Source of the DNA: JAKPCT01 sp029553165
GTDB taxonomy: Bacteria > Bacillota > UBA4882 > UBA8346
Length of the DNA: 44,086 nt
NCBI GenBank assembly: GCA_035359995.1
Contig: DAORZT010000018.1
Coordinates: 1 to 44,086 of the forward strand
Direction: 5' to 3'
The notes under the pieces are model-generated. The model was not told the DNA's origin. It saw only the letters and a list, made by a program, of their open reading frames with translations, and searched no databases. Shown piece by piece: positions 7,591 to 15,600 of the stretch (the stretch's first letter is position 1; the number at the start of each line of letters is the position of its first letter). A program made the translations under genes and the position numbers.

Positions 7591-9336
7591 ATGAATGAAC
7601 AAGTTCAAGTTACAATTAATGATCAAGTGATACATGTTGCGAAAGGAACTACTCTTCTAGAAGCCGCGAAAATGATCGGAATCCAGATTCCGACTTTATG
7701 CCATCTCGATCTTAAAGAGTTTAAAATGGTTAATAAGGTGGCTTCGTGTCGTGTCTGTATGGTTGAGGTGCAAGGACGCCCTCAATTGGCCCCTGCCTGT
7801 TCGACCACTGTCGTTGATGGGATGGTTGTCAGGACTGATACCGTTAGGGTTATTCAAGCACGGCGGATGGCAGTTGAATTACTGTTGTCAAACCACCCGA
7901 ATGAGTGTTTTACCTGTCCGAAAAATCTGGAATGTGAACTGCAAGCGCTGGCTCATAAATTAGGGATCCGCGAGATTGAGTGGGTTGGCGAAAAGATGGA
8001 CTATGAAAACGATACCTCCAGCAAAGCGATTATCAAAAACCCTAACAAATGTATCATGTGTCGGCGTTGTGAAACGATGTGCAATGAAGTCCAAACCTGT
8101 GGTATCTTGTCGGCAGTGAGCAGGGGATTTGATGCGTTTGTCGGTCCAGCTTTCAACATCCCGATTGCCGAGTCTTCGTGTACCTATTGTGGTCAATGTG
8201 TTGCGGTCTGTCCTACAGCGGCATTGACGGAAGTCAACCATACCGGTAAAGTTTGGGCCGCCTTAAATGATCCTGATAAACATGTGATTGTCCAAACTGC
8301 TCCGGCAGTAAGGGTCGCCATCGGCGAATTATTTGGAATGGAACCAGGTTCGATTGTTACAGGCAAAATGGTTACGGCTTTACGCCGGATGGGATTTGAT
8401 GCGGTTTTTGACACTGATTTTGCCGCGGATCTAACTATCTTAGAGGAAGCCTCGGAGTTAGTACACCGGCTCGAACACCAAGGCCGGTTACCAATCCTGA
8501 CCAGTTGTTGTCCGGCTTGGGTTAAATTCATTGAACATCAATTTCCTGATCTGTTAGATGTGCCATCAACCTGTAAATCCCCGCAAATAATGTTTGGTAC
8601 GATTGCCAAGACCTATTATGCCGAGAAGATGGGGATTGACCCCAGTAAGATCGTGGTCGTTTCAGTAATGCCGTGTGTTGCTAAGAAAGCTGAGGCTGCC
8701 CGTCCCGAACTTACTAAAGACGAGAACAGTAATGTTGATATTGTGCTCACTACCCGTGAATTTGGAGCGATGATCAACGAGTTGGGTCTCGATTTTAATA
8801 GTCTTCCAGAGAGTGATTTTGACAAAATGATGGGGGAAAGCACCGGTGCTGCCGTAATCTTTGGAACAACCGGCGGGGTTATCGAGGCGGCAGTCCGGAC
8901 TGCTTACGAATGGATCACTGGTGAGGAATTAAAAGAGGTTGAATTTGCCCAGATGCATGGAGTACAGGGAATCAGAGAAGCTACCGTTAAGATCAAAGAC
9001 ATGGAGTTGAAGATTGGAATCGCCCATGAGCTTGGTAATGCACGAAAACTGTTGGAAGATATCCGTGATGGGAAGTCACATTACCATGCGATCGAGATTA
9101 TGGCTTGTCCCGGTGGCTGTATCGGTGGCGGTGGTCAACCTTATCACCATGGCGATATCGAGATTATTAAGAAACGCCAACAAGCAATTTATGAAGAAGA
9201 TCGTAATAAGGCTAAACGGAAGTCGCATGAAAATGAGGAAGTGCTGCAACTTTACCGGGAGTATTTAGGAAAACCCTATGGTGAAAAGGCTCATGAGTTG
9301 TTACACACTTACTTCGAAAAACGGGAGAAGATTTGA
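7591..9336 (+). CDS. hydA: [FeFe] hydrogenase catalytic alpha subunit
   Basis: This 581-residue protein carries an N-terminal [2Fe-2S] ferredoxin domain (Cys in TLCH, SCRVC and PAC), a His/Cys-ligated [4Fe-4S] site (HPNECFTCPKNLEC), two [4Fe-4S] clusters (CIMCRRCETMC, CTYCGQCVAVCP), then the H-cluster domain with all three signatures: TSCCPAW (about 304-310), MPCVAKK (about 358-364) and MACPGGCIGGGGQ near 501. The small-subunit-like tail ends in YLGKPYGEKAHELLH. It makes or uses H2; with HydB and HydC it would couple NADH and ferredoxin oxidation to H2. ATG 7591 has GGAGG five bases upstream; the in-frame GTG 7579 lies inside the ribosome site. No maturation genes (hydE, hydF, hydG) are in the window. 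Confidence 0.95.
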   Translation: MNEQVQVTINDQVIHVAKGTTLLEAAKMIGIQIPTLCHLDLKEFKMVNKVASCRVCMVEVQGRPQLAPACSTTVVDGMVVRTDTVRVIQARRMAVELLLSNHPNECFTCPKNLECELQALAHKLGIREIEWVGEKMDYENDTSSKAIIKNPNKCIMCRRCETMCNEVQTCGILSAVSRGFDAFVGPAFNIPIAESSCTYCGQCVAVCPTAALTEVNHTGKVWAALNDPDKHVIVQTAPAVRVAIGELFGMEPGSIVTGKMVTALRRMGFDAVFDTDFAADLTILEEASELVHRLEHQGRLPILTSCCPAWVKFIEHQFPDLLDVPSTCKSPQIMFGTIAKTYYAEKMGIDPSKIVVVSVMPCVAKKAEAARPELTKDENSNVDIVLTTREFGAMINELGLDFNSLPESDFDKMMGESTGAAVIFGTTGGVIEAAVRTAYEWITGEELKEVEFAQMHGVQGIREATVKIKDMELKIGIAHELGNARKLLEDIRDGKSHYHAIEIMACPGGCIGGGGQPYHHGDIEIIKKRQQAIYEEDRNKAKRKSHENEEVLQLYREYLGKPYGEKAHELLHTYFEKREKI

Positions 9337-9354
9337 TGTTTTGATAGGAATGGC

Positions 9355-9389
9355 AAAGCTGTTGCAACAATTTGTTGCAACAGCTTTTT
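9355..9389 (+). terminator. terminator after hydA
   Basis: A perfect 14-base stem, AAAGCTGTTGCAAC with GTTGCAACAGCTTT, loop AATTT, runs directly into a short T-run. It closes hydCBA. Confidence 0.9.
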
Positions 9390-9409
9390 ATGTTGAAGGA
9401 TCTTTTGGT

Positions 9410-10624
9410 TCAATACTTTTGACAATCATATAATTTCCCCATGAAGAGGACTGTGCCGGTTACATCATCAGTGATGAAGAATAAAAATGGTCTGTTCGCA
9501 ATAAAGGAATGTCTGTCAGGTGCAGAATTTCTTGTCATTTCAACCACGGTAGCTCCGGCAGCTTCGCTTCCTGCTTCATTGACTTCAATAACGGCTTTGT
9601 GAAGTACTTTGCTGATACAGAGCTTTTCATCACTTATTCCCGAAAAATCGGCTGCACTGGAAAAAGCTTTTCCCATGCCCAAAGCAATAAGCGAGTCGTT
9701 TAAATTCTTAATCCCGTATTCAATCTTAAATCTGGGCAAATTGAGTATTACATTTTTAACCTTGGAAACGCTGTTCTTGATCTCTTCCCATTTAGCGGCA
9801 TCAAGAGTTTTGATAAAATCATTGATTGCAATGTTTTCAGCAGGTAAAACACAATACATCGATGTTTTGCCTTTTCCGTAGGGGAGTCTCACTACTTTAA
9901 AGCTATCTTTGGCTCCGTATTCGATTTCGCCTTTTTTGCTCATCATCATTACTGCTTTTGTTGCTCCGCCGCCGGAATGAAACTTGGAGTTGAACGTGTC
10001 TGCTTTGTTAAACTTCTCGGTCCATTCACCCTTAAAGTAAATGGCATTGATCAGATACATTACAACATCGGCAGGTATCGGTGGATCGATCATTTTTGTA
10101 ATTTTATTATTGGTAGATTTCGCAATCCATTTATTGATCTCATTTACTGCTGTTTCTTTTGAGAAGTCCAGTTCGGCAAGGGATGCCTTAAACACCGCTT
10201 TGTTTACCTTAAGGAAATCCGGTTTGATCTTCATTCCTTCTCTGATCCAGATCGAATTACTGATGTTAAGCACAATCTGTTTGTCGGTGTTGTTTAAATG
10301 ATCAAGCAGGTACTGATAACCTTCATTAATCTTTTGAAGCTCTCTGCCGTTATAATTCAAAGATTTCATCAAATCAGCTTTGGTTGTGGTTCCAGCGCCT
10401 TGTAAAGTCATAGAAAGTGCGGTCGCAATGCTAAATGGGGAAATAAAAACATTTTGCTCACGTTCTTCTTCATTAAGCCACGAAAACAGAGTAAAGGAGA
10501 ACTCAGTGTTACTTTTTACAACATCCGTGCTGGTTTTATCTGCTTTAAAAACACCATTACTCACACCGGTCAGTAAGATTATGAAAGCAAATATGAAAAT
10601 AGCAATTCCAATCATCTTTTTCAT
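9410..10624 (-). CDS. secreted serpin (serine protease inhibitor)
   Basis: The 404-residue product begins with a Sec signal peptide (charged MKK, hydrophobic 5-20) without a lipobox, so it is probably released or exposed outside the membrane. The serpin body is full length. The hinge EAGSEAAGATVVE has the small residues needed for loop insertion. Counting from it puts the scissile bond close to T-R-N-S, so a trypsin-like target at Arg, or cleavage at Asn-Ser, are both possible. The C-terminal serpin signature RPFLFFITDDVTGTVLFMGK is intact. GGAGAG sits 10 bases before the ATG. It is convergent with hydA and followed on its own side by no good terminator. Serpins are patchy in bacteria, so horizontal gain is plausible but not shown. 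Confidence 0.93.
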   Translation of the reverse strand: MKKMIGIAIFIFAFIILLTGVSNGVFKADKTSTDVVKSNTEFSFTLFSWLNEEEREQNVFISPFSIATALSMTLQGAGTTTKADLMKSLNYNGRELQKINEGYQYLLDHLNNTDKQIVLNISNSIWIREGMKIKPDFLKVNKAVFKASLAELDFSKETAVNEINKWIAKSTNNKITKMIDPPIPADVVMYLINAIYFKGEWTEKFNKADTFNSKFHSGGGATKAVMMMSKKGEIEYGAKDSFKVVRLPYGKGKTSMYCVLPAENIAINDFIKTLDAAKWEEIKNSVSKVKNVILNLPRFKIEYGIKNLNDSLIALGMGKAFSSAADFSGISDEKLCISKVLHKAVIEVNEAGSEAAGATVVEMTRNSAPDRHSFIANRPFLFFITDDVTGTVLFMGKLYDCQKY

Positions 10625-10775
10625 CTGCTCGCTCTCCGTTTAAATTGATTTTATCCAATCTTGGTAATATTAAATCATCTTCATTTATTTCGCTGTGATA
10701 AAAGGAGATCCTTGTTTTTGGGAATTTTTACTTTTGAATAAATTTACTATATTAATTATGTTTCTCCCAAAAAAG

Positions 10776-10814
10776 AAACAAAAAGGCGTTGGTACCACAT
10801 GGTCCAACGCCTTT
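10776..10814 (-). terminator. terminator of the MATE gene
   Basis: AAAGGCGTTGG (10782-10792) and CCAACGCCTTT (10804-10814) form an 11-base stem. Read on the minus strand it is followed by TTTTGTTTC. Confidence 0.85.
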
Positions 10815-10830
10815 AAATCAATTGAATAAT

Positions 10831-12198
10831 CTACGCCGATTCCAACTCTAAAGTTTCCTGATGTTTATCATCAAGATGGAGGAGCTCGATCCAAAGTGAG
10901 ATTACAGTTATAAATGCTGCCAGCACATCGGAGATTGCTCCGGAATACATGATGCCGGTTATCCGATAATAGTTTGGCAAGATGAGGATCAGGATGATCA
11001 GCAAGAATTGGCGTGATAAACTTAGAGTCATTGACCTTACCGGTTTTCCAACTGCCTGAAAATAGTTTGCGCCTACGATTTGCAATCCAATCAGTGGTAA
11101 GAAGAACATGAAGATCCGGATTGCCTGAATGCAGAAGTCGAACAATTGTTGTTCCTGTTTGCCGAAGAGCCCGATAAAGTAAGCGGGGAAGATTTTGATC
11201 AGAATATACGCGACTGTTGCAATTAAGGTAGCGGCAATTACAGCTAATTTCAATGTCTTCTTAACACGGTCGTATTTGTGGGCGCCATAATTGTAACCAA
11301 TGATTGGTTGGGCTCCTTGGCTGATCCCAAGAATCGGCATAAAAATTAGCGTATATAAGCTCATAATAATGCCCATTCCCGCTACAGCGATCTTACCTCC
11401 GAATCTATATAAGGAGGTATTCAGCAGGGCATTAAATGCACTGGAGGTTAATTGCATCAGAAATGGGGCTAACCCGATAGCGATAATTTTGGTAACGATC
11501 TTGGTCTTTAACCTTAAATTAGTAAAATGAAGCTTCAATTTACTGCTACCACTTAGGAAGTAATATAATACCCAGATCATCACTGCTAACTGTGAGATGA
11601 TGGTCGCATAGGCCGCTCCACGGATCCCCCATCCAAAAGTAAAGATGAAGATTGGGTCAAGGATGGTATTTAAGACGGCGCCGATCAGCATCGATAACAT
11701 CGCGGTTTTTGGATTGCCTTCAGCACGGATGAAATTATTCATTCCAAAGCCTACAGTTACAAAAGCAGTACCCCAAAGGATAATCTTAAGGTACTGTGTG
11801 GCATGCGACAAGAGTTCATCTTTGGCGCCAAAAGCGATCAGTAATGGTTTAATAAAGACCAATCCAATAACAGTGATTAAAAATGAAACCAGTACTAACA
11901 AAGTAACACCGTTACCCATTATGGCCTCGGCTTCATCTTTTCTCTGTTCTCCTAATTTAATCGAGAGTAAGGTATTCGTTCCGATCCCAATCAGCATTGA
12001 AAATGCCATGCTAATGATCATAATAGGAAAGACAGTTGTGACTGCTGCTAAACCGTTAGATCCTACTCCCATGCCAATAAAAACGCGGTCAACTACATTA
12101 TAAAGTGCGTTAACCATCATTCCAATGATTGCTGGTACTGAAAACCGGATCAGCAGTTTTGAGATCTTCTCTTCACCGAGTAGTTTTGTGTGGTGCAT
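10831..12198 (-). CDS. MATE family multidrug/Na+ exporter
   Basis: A 455-residue integral membrane protein with about twelve hydrophobic segments and the two-fold MATE repeat. Typical pieces are MMVNALYNVVDRVFIG near the N-terminus, and GMGIIMSLYTLIFMPILG followed by GAQPIIGYNYGA at the start of the second half. The family expels cationic compounds using Na+ or H+ gradients; the substrate cannot be read from sequence. GAGGG lies 8 bases before the ATG. It has its own promoter (12245-12272) and terminator (10782-10814), so it is monocistronic. Confidence 0.92.
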   Translation of the reverse strand: MHHTKLLGEEKISKLLIRFSVPAIIGMMVNALYNVVDRVFIGMGVGSNGLAAVTTVFPIMIISMAFSMLIGIGTNTLLSIKLGEQRKDEAEAIMGNGVTLLVLVSFLITVIGLVFIKPLLIAFGAKDELLSHATQYLKIILWGTAFVTVGFGMNNFIRAEGNPKTAMLSMLIGAVLNTILDPIFIFTFGWGIRGAAYATIISQLAVMIWVLYYFLSGSSKLKLHFTNLRLKTKIVTKIIAIGLAPFLMQLTSSAFNALLNTSLYRFGGKIAVAGMGIIMSLYTLIFMPILGISQGAQPIIGYNYGAHKYDRVKKTLKLAVIAATLIATVAYILIKIFPAYFIGLFGKQEQQLFDFCIQAIRIFMFFLPLIGLQIVGANYFQAVGKPVRSMTLSLSRQFLLIILILILPNYYRITGIMYSGAISDVLAAFITVISLWIELLHLDDKHQETLELESA

Positions 12199-12244
12199 AG
12201 TTTCCCTCTTTCAAATAACATTTCTCCAAAATAACATTCTTTAT

Positions 12245-12272
12245 ATTATAGATCAAAGTTACTTAAAGTCAA
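12245..12272 (-). promoter_or_regulatory. sigma-A promoter of the MATE gene
   Basis: On the minus strand TTGACT (12272-12267), a 16-base spacer and TATAAT (12250-12245) lie about 47 bases from the start codon. Upstream of the -35, at 12287-12300, is GTAAGCGCTTTT. Its AAGCGCTT core resembles a LacI/CcpA-family half-palindrome, but two or three consensus positions are missing. Confidence 0.7.
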
Positions 12273-12532
12273 GAATTATTATTGATGGTAAGCGCTTTTT
12301 TTATGACATTTGCATTCTGATGTCAGTTATTTGTAAACTAGCCTTTGGATTTGGTTCGGAAGGAACAGGGGATGACGGGGCAGTGCAATCTGTATACAAT
12401 ATAATGTCTACAGGTTATAAATGTTTGATTAAAAGTCAAATGGTTTGCCGGAAAGCAACTGTTTTTTAGGATGAGATCCGGAGTTGCATATGTAATATTA
12501 GTGGCAATATTATTTAAGTTTTGTAAATAATA

Positions 12533-12561
12533 TTGACATTAACCTCTAAAAGTTTTACAAT
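12533..12561 (+). promoter_or_regulatory. sigma-A promoter of gltB
   Basis: TTGACA (12533-12538), 17 bases, TACAAT (12556-12561). Transcription should begin near 12568, leaving a leader of about 83 bases. The rest of the 452-base gap (12301-12530) shows no gene; a 114-codon frame there runs antisense into the MATE gene and has no ribosome site. Confidence 0.8.
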
Positions 12562-12572
12562 CTAAAAAAGAC

Positions 12573-12596
12573 GGAATACAATTCCGCAATGCGGAA
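12573..12596 (+). promoter_or_regulatory. palindrome / overlapping hairpins at the start of the gltB leader
   Basis: TTCCGC AAT GCGGAA (12582-12596) is a perfect 15-base palindrome at about +15 to +29. An upstream GGAAT (12573-12577) can pair with ATTCC (12581-12585) instead, so the two hairpins share bases and exclude each other. There is no T-run, so it is not a terminator. It could be a repressor site, with the IclR-family product of this operon an obvious candidate, or an RNA switch or 5' stabiliser. Confidence 0.45.
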
Positions 12597-12650
12597 AACT
12601 GTCAAAATAATGATAATAGTAAAGGTTAAATTAGAAAGGTTGAGACAGAG

Positions 12651-15600
12651 ATGAAACAAACAGGCTTACCTTTGAAACAGGGGCTTTATGATCCTCAGCA
12701 TGAACATGATGCATGCGGGATTGGTTTCGTAGTGAACATCAAAGGGTTACAGTCGCACCAGATTGTAAAACAAGGTTTAACTGTCCTTTTGAACCTTGAT
12801 CATCGTGGTGCGCGTGGGGCAGATGCTAATACCGGTGATGGCGCCGGGATCTTACTCCAGATTCCACATCGGTTTTTAAAGAAAGCAGCCGGGTTGAGCG
12901 GTTTTGAACTTCCCGATCCAGGTACTTATGCAGTTGGTATGGTGTTTATGCCACAAGAACCTTCACTTAGAGCCGAATGTGAGAAGTTATTGGCCCGCTT
13001 TATCCATGAAGAGGGTCAGACACTGCTGGGATGGCGTACCGTTCCGACTAATGACTCGATGCTTGGTGAATCTGCTCGGGCTTGTAAACCATATATTAGA
13101 CAGTTATTTATTAAACGTAATCCGGAGATCAAAGATGACCTTGGATTTGAAAGAAAACTCTATGTGATCCGGAAACGGGCCGAAAAGGCGATTCGTTACT
13201 CTGAAATGTCCGGCGGTGAATCGTTTTATATTGCCAGCTTATCAAGTAAAACCATTGTTTATAAAGGAATGTTGACCCCTGATCAACTGGAGCAATTTTA
13301 TCCGGATTTAACGGATCCTGATTTGGAGTCTGCATTAGCCTTGGTCCATTCGCGGTTTAGTACCAATACATTCCCCAGCTGGGAACGGGCCCATCCTAAC
13401 CGTTACCTGATTCATAATGGGGAGATCAATACCTTACGCGGTAACGTGAACTGGATGTATGCCCGGGAATCAATGTTTCAGTCAGATAAATTTGGTGATG
13501 ATATCTCCAAAATATTCCCGATCATCAACCAGGATGGCAGTGACTCGGCGATGTTTGACGAGTGCCTGGAGTTTCTGATGTTGGCAGGGCGTTCACTCCC
13601 GCATGCGATGATGATGATGGTACCTGAACCATGGTCCAAACATCAAAGTATGGATCCTGACAAGAGAGCATTTTATGAATACCACAGTTGCTTAATGGAA
13701 CCCTGGGATGGGCCGGCTGCAATGGCTTTCTCCGACGGATCGATTGTCGGTGCTGTTTTAGATCGGAATGGATTACGCCCGGCTCGTTACTATGTTACCA
13801 AAGATGATTTGGTAATCTTAGCTTCAGAAGTCGGAGTGATTGATGTTTCTCCGGAGATGGTAGTCGAAAAAGGACGTCTCCAACCAGGAAGAATGTTACT
13901 GATCGATACTAAAGCACAACGCATAATCTCCGATCAGGAACTAAAAGCTAAACTGGCAAAGGAGCAACCTTATCAGAGCTGGCTGGACCAGTATTTATTA
14001 ACGCTTAACGATCTGCCGGAATCGAAAGTATTAAAGACCAATCCAAAAAATACTTTAATCCAACGTCAGAAGGCTTTTGGCTATACTTATGAAGATTTAC
14101 GGATGGTAATTACCCCGATGGCCCAAGACTCGGTTGAGCCAATTGGTGCGATGGGGACCGATATTCCGTTAGCGGTACTCTCAGAGAAGCCGCAACTGTT
14201 ATACGATTATTTCAAGCAATTGTTTGCACAGGTTACCAATCCGCCGATTGATGCAATTCGTGAAGAGATTGTAACAGGTACCGAAATTTTCATCGGTTCG
14301 GAGGGTAATCTGCTCAACCCGCAACCGGAGAGTTGCCGGCAGTTAAAACTGGAAACACCAATCTTATCTAATGAAGATTTGAATCGAATTGAGCAACTTA
14401 ACCAAGAAGGATTTAAGTCGGTAACGTTACCAATGTTGTTCTGCGCCAAAGAAGGCGGAGCCGGTTTGAAGAAGGCGCTTAGCCAATTGTGCAACGATGC
14501 ATTGCAAGAGATTAAGGCCGGTGCCAATATCATCATTTTATCAGACCGTGAGATTAATAGTGAGATGGCAGCGATTCCTGCCTTGCTGGCGGTATCCGGT
14601 TTACATCACTTCCTAATCAGAGAGCAGGTACGAACCCAAGTCAGTCTGGTTGTTGAGTCAGGTGAACCGCGTGAAGTACATCATTTTGCGTTGTTACTGG
14701 GTTATGGCGCTTCAGCGATCAATCCGTATTTAGTCTTTGAAACGTTAGATGACCTGATTAAGAAAGACTTATTAACCGTTAAAGAATTTTATCAGGCCAA
14801 GAAGAATTATATTAAAGCGGTAGTGAAGGGAATTGTTAAAGTCTTATCCAAGATGGGGATTTCGACAATCCAAAGTTATCAGGGCGCTCAAATCTTCGAA
14901 GCAGTTGGGCTGAACCAGTCCGTGATTGATAATTATTTCACTTGGACTCCATCGCGAATTGAAGGGGTTGGCCTGGATGTGATTGCCCGTGAAGCCGGGA
15001 TGCGTCATACGGCTGCTTTTGATGAACGGGTTGCTACCGGAGTTTTGGAAACCGGTGGTGTCTATCAATGGCGTAAAGATGGTGAGTATCATCTCTACAA
15101 TCCCGAGACGATTCACAAATTGCAACAAGCATGTTGGAATAATGATTATCAGTTATATAAAGAATATTCCAATTTAATCAATAATCAAACTCAAAAAGCG
15201 TGTACCTTGCGCGGATTGTTGAAATTTAAGACTACGCCACAACCGATTCCGATTGACGAAGTAGAGTCGATAGAGTCGATCTGCCGGCGGTTTAAAACCG
15301 GGGCGATGTCGTATGGTTCAATCAGTAAGGAAGCCCATGAGGCATTGGCGATCGCGATGAACCGGATTGGTGGCAAGAGCAACACCGGTGAAGGTGGCGA
15401 GGATCCCAGCCGCTTTATTCCTGAAGCTAACGGGGATTCCAAATGTAGTGCAATCAAACAGGTCGCTTCAGGAAGATTTGGAGTAACTAGTGAATATTTG
15501 GTCAATGCGCAAGAGATTCAGATCAAAATGGCACAGGGAGCAAAACCGGGTGAAGGGGGTCAGCTACCGGGACGTAAGGTTTATCCTTGGGTTGCCAGAG

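Noticed and set aside
7751..8531. Several frames of 70-112 codons on both strands inside hydA
   Set aside because: They lie in other frames of a clearly conserved gene and have no ribosome sites.
12287..12300. Catabolite-repression (cre) site upstream of the MATE promoter
   Set aside because: Only the AAGCGCTT core fits; the outer consensus positions are wrong, so it is noted in the promoter entry but not claimed.
12125..12469. Open frame of 114 codons on the plus strand before gltB
   Set aside because: It overlaps the MATE gene antisense, has no ribosome site, and its product has no recognisable feature.
12573..12596. gltB leader hairpins as a classical attenuator or glutamine riboswitch
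   Set aside because: No T-run follows the hairpin and the sequence lacks the conserved core of known glutamine-binding RNAs.
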